Assembly (NCBI RefSeq): GCF_016756395.1
Contig: NZ_AP018365.1
Location: 8,063,501-8,127,500 of the forward strand
Length of the DNA stretch: 64,000 nt
Direction of reading: 5' to 3'
Origin: Streptomyces sp. SN-593
GTDB lineage: Bacteria > Actinomycetota > Actinomycetes > Streptomycetales > Streptomycetaceae
In this document: in pieces, positions 1 through 10,100 of the stretch
Position numbering within the stretch: position 1 is the stretch's first letter
Layout of the letters: each line of letters opens with the position of its first letter
Translations under genes and position numbers: made by a program
The notes under the pieces: generated by a model
What the model was told of the DNA's origin: nothing
Databases searched by the model: none
The model's input: the letters and a program-made list of their open reading frames with translations, nothing else

Positions 1-1
1 C

Positions 2-1273
2 TACGGGCTGTTCACCATGTACCTCGGCTTCCGCTTCGGCGACGGCGAGTACAAGGTGATGGGCCTGGCGCCGCACGGCGACCCCGAGCGCCACCTCGCG
101 GTGCTGACCGACCAGGTCCTCCAACTCGACACCGCGGGCCGCTACCGCACGCCGATCCTGCTCAGCAACGTCAGCACGCTCGACAAGGAGACCTACCGGC
201 CCGCGCTGGCCCGGCTGGAGGAGCTGTTCGGCCCGCGACGCGCCCCGGGCGACCCGCTCGACCAGCGGCACAAGGACATCGCCGCCTCCCTCCAGGCCGC
301 GCTCCAGGCCGCCCAATACCACTTCCTGTCCCATCTGCGCGAGTCGACCGGGCTGGACCGCCTCTGCCTGTCCGGGGGGGTCGCCCTCAACTGCGTCGCC
401 AACGGGACGCTGCTGCGCAGCGGGCTCTTCTCCGACATCCACGTGCAGCCCGCCGCCGCCGACGACGGAGCGGCGCTGGGGGCCGCGCTCTGGGCCGGCT
501 GGCAGCGGGGCGAGAGGGCCCGGCCGGTCCGGCACACCCTGCTCGGCCCCGGCTACGGTCCCGCGGAGTGCGAGGCCGCCGCCGCGTCCGTCCAGGGGGT
601 GACCGTCACCCGCTTCACCGACGACAAGGCCCTCACCGACCACGTCGCCGGACTCATCGACGAGGGCGCGGTGGTCGGCTGGTTCCAGGGGCGGATGGAG
701 TTCGGGCCGCGGGCGCTCGGCAACCGCAGCATCCTCGCCGACCCGCGCCGGCCCGACATGCGCGCGCGGATCAACGCCCTCGTCAAGAAGCGCGAGTCCT
801 TCCGCCCGTTCGCGCCGGCGGTCACCGCCGAGGCCGCCGCGGAGCTGTTCGAGATCGACCCCGAGGACGTGTCCCGCTTCGCCGAGATGCTCTTCGTCTG
901 CTACGTGCGGCCCGAGCACGCCGACCGGATGCCCGCCACCACCCACGTCGACGGGTCGGCCCGGACGCAGACCGTCAGCAGCGCCGACAACGCGCTCTTC
1001 CACCAGCTCATCCAGGCGTTCGAGCACCGCACCGGGCTGCCGGTCCTCCTCAACACCTCCTTCAACCAGGCGAACCAGCCGATCGTGCGGACCCCGCAGG
1101 AGGCCGTCGACACCTTCCTGGCGGCGGGGCTGGACGCCCTCGTGCTGGGCGACCTGCTGCTCCTGCCCGACGGCCGGCCGGACGCCGCCGACGCCTCTGA
1201 CGCCGCCGATGCCGCCGATGCCGCCGCCGCCAGCGCCGAGGGGAAGGCCGAGGAGCGCCATGCCGACCGCTGA
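2..1273 (+). CDS. O-carbamoyltransferase (NodU/CmcH family), 5' partial
   Basis: C-terminal part of a carbamoyltransferase that transfers a carbamoyl group from carbamoyl phosphate to a hydroxyl of a natural product. The reading frame is open to the left edge, so the N-terminal part lies outside; family members are usually 550-600 residues and about 420 are present. Visible family motifs are GDGEYKVMGLAPHG, the Kae1-like segment LCLSGGVALNCVAN, then the C-terminal block FGPRALGNRSILADPR and LLNTSFN. The last 30 residues are an Ala/Asp-rich low-complexity tail. It overlaps the downstream NRPS by 14 nt, so it very probably tailors that product. Family call is firm; the acceptor is unknown. Confidence 0.92.
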   Translation, partial: YGLFTMYLGFRFGDGEYKVMGLAPHGDPERHLAVLTDQVLQLDTAGRYRTPILLSNVSTLDKETYRPALARLEELFGPRRAPGDPLDQRHKDIAASLQAALQAAQYHFLSHLRESTGLDRLCLSGGVALNCVANGTLLRSGLFSDIHVQPAAADDGAALGAALWAGWQRGERARPVRHTLLGPGYGPAECEAAAASVQGVTVTRFTDDKALTDHVAGLIDEGAVVGWFQGRMEFGPRALGNRSILADPRRPDMRARINALVKKRESFRPFAPAVTAEAAAELFEIDPEDVSRFAEMLFVCYVRPEHADRMPATTHVDGSARTQTVSSADNALFHQLIQAFEHRTGLPVLLNTSFNQANQPIVRTPQEAVDTFLAAGLDALVLGDLLLLPDGRPDAADASDAADAADAAAASAEGKAEERHADR

Positions 1274-4200
1274 CCGCGCGCCCGCCGGCACCGACGAGGG
1301 GCAGCTCTCCTTCCCCGCCCTCGGCGCGCACGTCTCCGTCCCCACCCGCCGGCGCGGCACCCACACCGCGCCCGGACCCTCCGATCCGGCCGAACTGGTC
1401 GCGGCGCTCGCCCTGTTGCTCGCCCGCCACACCGATGCGGACACCGTGACCGTCGGCCTCGTACGGCGCGAGGACGGGCGGTGGGTGCTCCGCCCGGTGC
1501 GGCTCGACCTGTCGGAGCCCTCCTGGGCCCGCGCCCTGGCCGCGGTCCGGGACCAGGCCGCGGCGGCGCCGTCCGCCGCAGCCGACCGGCCGCTCCCCGC
1601 CGCGGTCCCGCCCGTCGTGGTGGTGGAGGGCGCACCCGGCGCGGGCGAGACGCCCGAGGTCCGCCGGGCGGTCCGCGCCGCGCAGGTGGCGGTGCGTACC
1701 GAACCCGGCGGCGGGGACGCCCGGTGGGAACACGACGCCGACCGCCACAGCACGACGGACATCGCCCGGCTGGCCGCGCAACTGCGCCGCGTGGCCGCCG
1801 CGGGCCGTGCGGAGCCGGACCTCCCGGTCGGCGCCATGGACCTGCTGGAGGAGCCCGAGCGGGCCGAGGTGCTCGCCGCGTCCGGCCCGCGCACCCCCTC
1901 CGACGGCCGGGACCGGCTCGACCTGATGTTCGCCCGGCAGGCGGCACGCCACCCCGAGCACATCGCCGTCACCACGGCCGAGGGCGATCTCACCTACGGC
2001 CGCCTCGACGCCTGGTCGCGCGCCGTCGCCGACGCGCTGACCCGCCGGGGCGTCGGGCCGGGCGACCGGGTGGCCGTCCGGCTGCCGCGGTCCGCGGCCC
2101 TGGTCGCCGCCCTGCTGGGGGTGCTGCGCACCGGCGCGGCCTACGTCCCGCTCGATCCGGCCCAGCCGGCCGGGCGCCAGCGCCGCATCACCGACGCGGC
2201 GCAGCCGGCCGCCCTCCTCGTGCCGGAGGGCGACGACGCACCCGGACCCGGCACGCCCGTCGTCAGCGTGCCGCCCCTCGCGGCCGCCCCGCCGGCGGCC
2301 GGCGGGACCGCGGGTACCGGGCCGCTGCCCGCCCCGGACCGGGCCGGCGGCCAGGACGGTCCCGACGCACCCGCGTACGTCCTGTTCACGTCCGGATCGA
2401 CCGGGCAGCCCAAGGGGGTCGAGGTCCGGCACACCAACGTGGTGCGGCTGTTCGACACCACCCGGACGCTCTTCGCCTTCGGCGACCGCGACGTGTGGCT
2501 CAACGCGCACAACTTCGGCTTCGACGCCTCGGTCTGGGAGGTGTACGGAGCGCTGCTCCACGGTGGGCGGCTGGTCATCCCGGACACCGCCACCCTGCGC
2601 GACCCCGACGCCCTCACCGGGCTCGTCGCCCGCGAGGGCGTCACCATGCTGGCGCTCTCGCCCACCGCCTTCGAGGGCTTCCGGGACAGCGCGGTGGCGG
2701 CCGGCCTGCGGATGCCGGCCCTGCGGCACCTGGTGCTGTGCGCGGAGGCGCTCGCCCTGGGCTCGCTGGCCCGCTGGTACGAACACCTGGGCGACACCCC
2801 GACCCGGGTCTGCAACATGTACGGCATCACCGAGACGACCGTGCACAGCACCCACCTCCCGCTGACCCCGGCCGACGTGCGCGACCCGCGCCGCCGCATC
2901 GGCCGTCCGCTGCCGGACACCGCCCTGCACGTCCTCGACGCGCAGGGCCGGCCGGTGCCGTTCGGCGTGCCCGGAGAGATCTGCGTGGGCGGCCCCGGCG
3001 TCTCCGGCGGGTACCTGCGTCCGCCCGAGGACGGCCGCGACCCCTTCCTCCCCGACCCCTTCTCCGCCCGCCCCGGCGCGCGTATGTACCGGTCCGGGGA
3101 CAAGGGGCGCCGGCTGGCCGACGGCTCCGTCGAGTACCTCGGCCGCTTCGACCACCAGGTCAAGATCCGCGGGCACCGGGTCGAACTCGGCGAGGTGGAG
3201 GCCGCGTTCCTCACCCTGCCCGGCATCCGCAGCGCCCGGGCGTGGACCGTGCGGCGCCCCGGCCGCCCCGCGGTCATCGCGGTGGCCGTGGTCCCCGCCG
3301 GGGACGCCCGCCCCGACACCGCGCAGTTGCGCGCCCGCGCCGCCGAGCGCCTGCCGGCCTACATGGTTCCCGCGGCGGTCGTGGCGGTGCCGGCGCTGCC
3401 CCGCACCCCCAACGGCAAGCTGGACGTCGCCGTCCTGCCCGACCCCTTCGCCGAACCGTCCGCGGACTCCTCGGCCGAACCGTCCGGCGGCCCCTCGGGT
3501 GGCCCCTCCGCCGAACCGTCCGCGGACCCGTCCGGCGGTCCCGAGGCCGCCGATCCGGCGCTGCGGGCGGTGCGGGACGCCTTCCGCGAGGTCCTGGGCC
3601 TCACCGGCGACGTGGACGCCGGCTTCTTCGCCCTCGGCGGGGACTCCATCACCGCGCTGCGCCTGGTCGCCCTGCTGCGCTCCGCCGGGCACGACGCGTC
3701 CGTCGCCGACGTCTACGCCCACCGCACCACCCGCGACCTCGCCGCCGCGCTGTCCCCGCGCGACCGCGCGTCCGACGAGGACCTGCGCCCCTTCGCGCTG
3801 CTGGCCGGCACCGACACCGCGCGGGTGCCGGCGGACGCCGTGGACGCCATGCCGGCCACCCGGCTCCAGCAGGGCATGCTGCTGCACAGCCTGCTGGACG
3901 GCGAGCACATCTACCACGACGTCCTCGGCTACACCGTGGCCGGCGCCCCGGACGAGGACACGCTGCGCGCCGCCCTGGACGCCGCCGTCCGCCGCCACCC
4001 GGTGCTGCGCACCTCGTTCAGCACCGAGGGCACCGACGCGCCGCTCCAGATCGTCCATCCCACCGCGCGGATACCGCTCCACGTCCGGGACCTGCGGGCA
4101 CTGCCGGAGCCGGAGCGGCAGGACCGGATGGCGCGGTGGGTCCAGGAGGAGCGCCGCACCCCCTTCGACTGGACGGTGCCCGGACTGCTCCGGGTCTTCG

Positions 4201-7112
4201 CCCACCGCACCGACGACGACGCGTGGGTGCTGTCGCTCTCGGTCCACCACTGCATCCTCGACGGCTGGAGCGCGGCCACGCTCGTCACCGAACTGCTGGC
4301 CCCGGACACCGCCGCGCCGGACCGCCCCGAGGACGCCGACGCCCCCGGCCACATGGCCCGCTACGGCAGACTGGAGCGGGCCGCCGAGTCCGACGCCGCC
4401 TCGCTGGCCTACTGGCGCGACTACCTGCGCGACGCCGAACCGACGTCCCTGCCCGGCGACGAGGCGGCCGCGCCCGGGACCGCCGCCCCCCGGACCGCCC
4501 CCGGCGGGGAACCCGCCGCCGACCACGCCGCCGACCACGACGTCGACACCGTCACCGTGGCGATCCCCGCCGAGGCCGTCCGCGCGCTGCGCGAACTGGC
4601 GCGCGCCGAGGGCGTCCCGGCCAAGACCGCCTACCTCGCCGCCCACACCGCCCTGCTCGCGCACACCTGCGGCCGGCCCGAGGTGCTGACCGGGGTGGTG
4701 ACCAGTTGCCGGGTCGAGGAGGAGGGCGGCGACCGCGCGCTGGGCCTCTTCCTCAACACCCTGCCGCTGCGCGTGCGCGGCGGCGACCAGACGTGGCGGG
4801 AACTGCTGCGCGAGGTGTGGCTGAACGAGTCCCGGAGCCACCCGCACCGCCGCGTGCCCTTCGAGCGCGTCCAGGCCGCCTCCGCGGCCGCCCGGCTGGC
4901 CCCCACCGCGTTCAACTACACCGACTTCCACGTGTACCACCGGCTGGCCGCGGCCGGAGTACGGCTGGAGGCCACCGACTACCGCGAGGCGACCGACTTC
5001 CGCCTGCTGCTGACCGTCGCCGAGGAACCCGTCGGCGACCGCGTCACCGTGACCCTGGCCTACGACCGCGCCGCGCTCGGCGCCGAACAGGCCGCCGCCT
5101 GGGGGCAGCGCTACGCGGACCTCGTGCACCTCGCCGGCCGGGACCCCGACCTCCCGGCCGTGCGCGCGCTGGCCGAGCGGGTCGCGGCCGAGGGGGCGGC
5201 CTGCGAACTGCCCGCGACCCCGCCGGCCGCTCCCTACCGGCCGCTGACCGCGCGCGTCGCCGAGCGCCTGCTGCGCGAGCCGTCGGCGGTCGCCCAGTCC
5301 GCCCGGGGCAGGGAGCAGACCTGCGCCCGGCTGGCCGTCGCCGTCCAGCACCTGCGCGACGACCTGGCGGCCGCCGGGGTGCGACCCGGCCAGCGGGTCG
5401 CCTGCTTCCTCCAGCGCGGACTCGACCCGCTCACCGCGCTCCTGGGCGTGTGGGCCGCCGGAGCCGTCTACACCCCGGTCGATCCGGCCCTCCCCGAGGC
5501 CCGGCAGCGCGAGATGACCGCTCGGGCGGGCTGCGTCCATGCCGTGAGGTCCCAGGGCGTCCGCGCCGAACGGGTGGCCTGGGACGGGCCGCAGACGGTC
5601 CTCGGCCCGGCACCCGCCGGAGGGCGCGCCGACCCGGCCGGCTGGCACGCCGCGCGACCCGGTGAGGAGGCGTACGTCCTGTTCACCTCCGGCTCCACCG
5701 GCGTCCCCAAGGCGGTGGCGATGCCGCACCGGTCGATCGCCGCACTGGTCGCCTGGCAACTGGACCAGCCCGAGTTCCGCACGCCCAGCCGGATCGGCCA
5801 GTACGCCGCCTTGTCCTTCGACGTCTCCGTGCAGGAGATGCTCACCGCCGCGGCCGGCGGCGGCACCCTGGTGGTCGTCCCGGACGAGGCCCGGCGGGAC
5901 GCCCAGGCGCTGCTGGAGGTGCTGGGGCGGGAGTGGGTCGAGGTGCTGTTCCTGCCGCCGGCGATGCTCGCCCAACTGGGCGTCGGCCACCGCGCCTTCG
6001 GGACGGTCCCGACCGCCCTGCGGGCGGTGCTGACCGCGGGCGAGGCACTGGTGGTGACCGAGGAGGTCCGCGACCTGTGCCGGGCCGGCCGGATCGCGCT
6101 GGTCAACCAGTACGGACCCACCGAGACCCACGTCGCCGTCGCGCACCGGCTGACCGGCGATCCGGCCGACTGGCCCGAACGTCCCCCCATCGGGCGGCCG
6201 GTGGCCGGCGTCGCCGTATCGGTGCGCGACCCGCTCGGCCGCCCCGTCCCCCGCGGCACCCCGGGGGAGCTGGTGATCGGCGGCACCGCCCCGGCCCTGG
6301 GCTACGTGGACGCCGCCGGGACCGACCCGCGGACGGCCGAGCGCTTCACGACGTCCGCCGACGGCGCCCCCGCCTACCGCACGGGCGACCTGGTGCGCTG
6401 GGACGGCACCGTCCTCGACCACCTGGGACGGCTGGACGACCAGCTCCAGATCCGCGGATTCCGGATCGAGCCCGGCGAGGTCGCCCCGCGGCTGCTGGAG
6501 CACCCGGCGGTCACCGCCTGCGCCGTCATCGGCGAGCCCGGCCCCGGCGGGGCCCTCGTGCTGGCCGCCTACCTGGTCGCCGACCCGGCGCTCCCCGCCC
6601 CCACGGCCGCCGACCTCACCGCACACCTCCGGGCCCGGCTCGCCGACCACGCGGTGCCGGCCCGCTTCACGCTGCTGACCCGGCTGCCGCTGACCGCCAA
6701 CGGCAAGCTGGACCGCGCCGCGCTCGCCGCCGACCCGTCGCTGCGCGCCCGTGCGGCGGAGGAACCGCCGGACGCGGCCTTGAGCGCGACCGAGCGCCGG
6801 CTGCTGTCGGCCTGGCAGGAGGTGCTCGGCCACCCGGTCGCCTCGGCCACCGTGTCGTTCTTCGACGCCGGGGGCACCTCGCTGCTCCTGCTGCCGCTCT
6901 ACCTGACGCTGAGGAAGTCCTTCGCCGACGCGGACCTCACCCTCAACGACCTCTTCCGCTTCCCGACCGTCCGGCAGTTCGCACGGTACGTCGACGGCGA
7001 CGGCCGCCGGCAGCCTGCCGCCGCCCCCCGCCCCGGCCGCGTACCGGCCCACATGCTCGCCGCCGCACGACGCAGCAGATCAGCCCGCGGACAGGAGAAG
7101 ACCGATGAGTGA
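1260..7112 (+). CDS. Two-module NRPS: partial C - A - T - C - A - T
   Basis: Non-ribosomal peptide synthetase of 1950 residues. ATG 1260 is chosen because AGGAG lies just upstream; an earlier in-frame ATG at 1209 has no such site. Order: a C-domain-like C-terminal lobe without HHxxxDG (about 1-215), A1 (220-720, LFTSGSTGQPKG, NGKLD), a Pro/Ser-rich linker, T1 (LGGDS), a complete C domain (HHCILDG near 995), A2 (1335-1820, LFTSGSTGVPKA, NGKLDR) and T2 (AGGTS near 1874). Hand-read specificity codes are DAWAVCMVHK for A1, nearest the threonine type, and DVQFLAQVAK for A2, nearest proline types; both are tentative. It overlaps the PKS gene by 8 nt. Confidence 0.93.
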   Translation: MPTADRAPAGTDEGQLSFPALGAHVSVPTRRRGTHTAPGPSDPAELVAALALLLARHTDADTVTVGLVRREDGRWVLRPVRLDLSEPSWARALAAVRDQAAAAPSAAADRPLPAAVPPVVVVEGAPGAGETPEVRRAVRAAQVAVRTEPGGGDARWEHDADRHSTTDIARLAAQLRRVAAAGRAEPDLPVGAMDLLEEPERAEVLAASGPRTPSDGRDRLDLMFARQAARHPEHIAVTTAEGDLTYGRLDAWSRAVADALTRRGVGPGDRVAVRLPRSAALVAALLGVLRTGAAYVPLDPAQPAGRQRRITDAAQPAALLVPEGDDAPGPGTPVVSVPPLAAAPPAAGGTAGTGPLPAPDRAGGQDGPDAPAYVLFTSGSTGQPKGVEVRHTNVVRLFDTTRTLFAFGDRDVWLNAHNFGFDASVWEVYGALLHGGRLVIPDTATLRDPDALTGLVAREGVTMLALSPTAFEGFRDSAVAAGLRMPALRHLVLCAEALALGSLARWYEHLGDTPTRVCNMYGITETTVHSTHLPLTPADVRDPRRRIGRPLPDTALHVLDAQGRPVPFGVPGEICVGGPGVSGGYLRPPEDGRDPFLPDPFSARPGARMYRSGDKGRRLADGSVEYLGRFDHQVKIRGHRVELGEVEAAFLTLPGIRSARAWTVRRPGRPAVIAVAVVPAGDARPDTAQLRARAAERLPAYMVPAAVVAVPALPRTPNGKLDVAVLPDPFAEPSADSSAEPSGGPSGGPSAEPSADPSGGPEAADPALRAVRDAFREVLGLTGDVDAGFFALGGDSITALRLVALLRSAGHDASVADVYAHRTTRDLAAALSPRDRASDEDLRPFALLAGTDTARVPADAVDAMPATRLQQGMLLHSLLDGEHIYHDVLGYTVAGAPDEDTLRAALDAAVRRHPVLRTSFSTEGTDAPLQIVHPTARIPLHVRDLRALPEPERQDRMARWVQEERRTPFDWTVPGLLRVFAHRTDDDAWVLSLSVHHCILDGWSAATLVTELLAPDTAAPDRPEDADAPGHMARYGRLERAAESDAASLAYWRDYLRDAEPTSLPGDEAAAPGTAAPRTAPGGEPAADHAADHDVDTVTVAIPAEAVRALRELARAEGVPAKTAYLAAHTALLAHTCGRPEVLTGVVTSCRVEEEGGDRALGLFLNTLPLRVRGGDQTWRELLREVWLNESRSHPHRRVPFERVQAASAAARLAPTAFNYTDFHVYHRLAAAGVRLEATDYREATDFRLLLTVAEEPVGDRVTVTLAYDRAALGAEQAAAWGQRYADLVHLAGRDPDLPAVRALAERVAAEGAACELPATPPAAPYRPLTARVAERLLREPSAVAQSARGREQTCARLAVAVQHLRDDLAAAGVRPGQRVACFLQRGLDPLTALLGVWAAGAVYTPVDPALPEARQREMTARAGCVHAVRSQGVRAERVAWDGPQTVLGPAPAGGRADPAGWHAARPGEEAYVLFTSGSTGVPKAVAMPHRSIAALVAWQLDQPEFRTPSRIGQYAALSFDVSVQEMLTAAAGGGTLVVVPDEARRDAQALLEVLGREWVEVLFLPPAMLAQLGVGHRAFGTVPTALRAVLTAGEALVVTEEVRDLCRAGRIALVNQYGPTETHVAVAHRLTGDPADWPERPPIGRPVAGVAVSVRDPLGRPVPRGTPGELVIGGTAPALGYVDAAGTDPRTAERFTTSADGAPAYRTGDLVRWDGTVLDHLGRLDDQLQIRGFRIEPGEVAPRLLEHPAVTACAVIGEPGPGGALVLAAYLVADPALPAPTAADLTAHLRARLADHAVPARFTLLTRLPLTANGKLDRAALAADPSLRARAAEEPPDAALSATERRLLSAWQEVLGHPVASATVSFFDAGGTSLLLLPLYLTLRKSFADADLTLNDLFRFPTVRQFARYVDGDGRRQPAAAPRPGRVPAHMLAAARRSRSARGQEKTDE
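3450..3552 (+). repeat. Pro/Ser linker built from short direct repeats inside the NRPS
   Basis: Between A1 and its T domain the coding sequence repeats the unit ccgaaccgtccgcggac, encoding (A)EPSAD-like and GGPS blocks. The stretch gives a flexible linker of about 35 residues, longer than most A-T linkers. It looks like in-frame slippage growth and does not disrupt the gene. Confidence 0.75.
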
Positions 7113-10100
7113 ACCGGACCCCACGACAACCGAGACGGATGTCGCCATCATCGGGATGTCCTGCCGCTTCGCCGGCGCCCCGGACCCGGAGACCTACTGG
7201 CAGCGGATCTGCGAGGGCAGGGAACTGCTCACCCGCTTCACCGAGGAGGACCTGGCGGCGGCCGGCACCAGCCGCGAACTGCTCGACGACCCCGCCTTCG
7301 TCCGGGTCAGCAGCCTCATCGAGGGAGCGGGCGCCTTCGACGCCGACTTCTGGGGGATCTCCTCCAGCGAGGCCGCGCTGATCGACCCCCAGCACCGGCT
7401 GCTGCTGGAGCTGAGCTGGCACGCCCTGGAGGACGCCGGCTACGACCCCTCCCGCCACCCCGGCGACATCGGCGTCTTCGCCGGCGGCGGCCGGCACGCC
7501 TACCTGCGCTACATCGAGCCGGACTTCCGCGCCACCGAGCACCTCGACGGCTCCATCCGGGGCCTGCAGTCCGACCTCGGCAACTACGGCGACTTCCTGG
7601 CCACCCGCGTCTCGTACAAGCTCGGCCTCACCGGGCCGGCGCTCAACGTGCAGACGGCCTGCTCCACCGGCCTCGTGGCCGTCCACCTGGCCTGCCAGAG
7701 CCTGCTGCTCGGCGAGAGCGACATCGCCCTCGCCGGCGCGGTGAACGTCCACACCCCCCAGGTCAACGGATACGTCTACGAGGAAGGGTCGATCTGCTCG
7801 CCCGACGGGCACCTGCGCCCCTTCGACGCCGACGCCAGCGGGTCGGTCTTCGGCAACGGCGGCGGGGTCGTCGCCCTCAAGCGGCTCAGCGACGCACTGC
7901 GGGACAACGACCGGGTGGTCGCCGTCATCAAGGGCTCGGCGATCAACAACGACGGCGCGGACAAGATGAGTTTCACCGCGCCCAGCATCAGCGGGCAGGC
8001 CGACGTCATCCGCCGGGCGCTCCAGGCCGCCGGGGTCGAACCCGGCGGGATCGGCTTCGTGGAGACCCACGGCACCGGCACCGCCATGGGCGACCCGATC
8101 GAGGTCGCGGCCCTGACCGCCGCCTACGGCACCGACACCGCCGCCCGCCGCTGCGCGCTCGGCGCGGTCAAGGCGCAGATCGGCCACCTGGGCAACTCCG
8201 CCGGGATCGCCGGTCTGATCAAGGCCGCGCTCGTGCTCGAACACGGCGTCATCCCGCCGGTGGTCAACTTCAGCACCCTCAACCCCGCCATCGACCTGAC
8301 CGGTTCGCCCTTCTACGTGCCCGTCGACAGCGAGCCCTTCGAGGGCGTGCGCCGGGCCGGGGTGAGCGCCTTCGGCGTCGGCGGCACCAACGCGCACGCG
8401 GTGCTCGAACAGGCCCCGCCCGCCGCCGCCCGCCGGGCGGCCGAACAACCGGCACCCACCGCGCGCCCCCTGCCCTTCGTGCTCTCCGCCCGCTCCGCCG
8501 AGGGGGTCGCCGCGCTGCGGCGCGCGCACGGCACCGCGCTGCGCCCGGCCGCCGCGCCGGACGCGGTCGACGCGGCCTACGTCCTGGCCACGGGCCGCAA
8601 GGGCTTCCGGTACCGGACCTTCACCGTCGCCGCCACCGCGGCCGAGGCGGCCAGGGCGCTCGCGGCCTCCGCCGAGCCGCCCGTGGTCTCCGCCGGGACC
8701 GACCTGCCGGTCGTCTTCGCCCTGCCCGGTGAGGGAGCCCAGTTCGTCGGCCTCGGCCGGGAACTGTACGCCGCGGACCCCGACTACCGGCGGCATGTCG
8801 ACGCGTGCGCCCGGGTCCTGGAGGAGTTGGAGGGCTACGACATCCGGGACCTGCTGTTCCCCGATGCCGAGGACCCGGCCGCCACGGAACGCGCCACCAC
8901 CCTGCTCGCCCAGGCGCCCTGGGCCCAACCGGCCACGTTCATCACGGAGTTCAGCGTCGCCCGCACCCTGATGGAGGCGGGGGTGGTGCCGGACGTCCTG
9001 GTCGGCCACAGCCTGGGCGAGTACGCCGCCGCCTGCCTGGCCGGGGTCTTCAGTGTCCGCGACGCGCTGCGGGTGGTCTCCGCCCGCGGCCGGCTCATGC
9101 AGTTCAGCACGCCCGACGGAGCCATGGCCGCCGTCGGGCTGGACGAGGAGGAACTGCTGCGCCTGCTGCCGGACGACCTGGACCTGGCCGGGGTCAACGC
9201 CGTCGGCCAGTGCGTGGTGTCCGGGACCGCGGAGGCCATCGGGCGCTTCCAGGAGCGGCTGGACGAGGAGGACATCCGCAACACCCGGCTGGCCACGTCC
9301 AACGCGGCCCACTCCCGGCTGATGGACGGCATCGCCGCCGAGTACCGGGAACTGGTCGCCTCGGTGGAGAAGAACAAGGCCGGCCTGCGGATCGTGTCCA
9401 CCGTCACCGGCCGCGAGATCGCCGCCGAGGAGATGACCGACACCGAGTACTGGCTGCGGCACCTGCGCAGCCCCGTGCGCTTCCGGGCGGCGGCGCTCAC
9501 GGTGCTGGAGGGCGGCCACGCGGTGGTCCTGGAGACCGGCCCCGGCCGCGCCCTGACCCGGATGTTCGAGAACAGCGGCAGCCCGGTCGGCAGCTACGGC
9601 GTCACCCCCTGGCTGAAGGACCAGCCCGGGCCCGGCTCCACCGCGGAACTCGTCGCGCGGATCTGGGCGCACGGCGGCCGCGTCGACTGGGAGCGGTACT
9701 TCGCCGGGCTCGCCCCGGCCCGGGTGGCGCTGCCCGGCTACCCCTTCGAGCGCAACGACTACTGGATCGACGTCGACCCGGCCGCGGTCCCCGCCGACCT
9801 GCCCGAACTGCGGCGTTCGGCCGGGCTGACCGGCTGGCTCCAGGCACCGAGGTGGACGGCCGCGCCCCTGCCCGTGGAACCGGCCGCCGTCCGCCGGGTG
9901 CTGCTGACCGGGGCGGCGTCGCCCGCCGCGCTCACCGACGCGGTGGCGGGAGCGCTGGCCGCGGCCGGCCACCACGTGGTGCGGCACGACGGGCCCGCCC
10001 TGCCGCCGGACGCCGTCGACACGGTGGTGCACCTGGCGGCCGGGCCCCGCTCCGAGCCCGCCGCCGGGACCCTCGGCACGGCCGTCGACACCCACTTCTG

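Noticed and set aside
1062-7052. 1996-residue open frame on the minus strand across the NRPS gene
   Set aside because: Gly/Arg/Val-rich shadow of a GC-rich gene; the plus strand carries clear NRPS motifs and the right codon bias.
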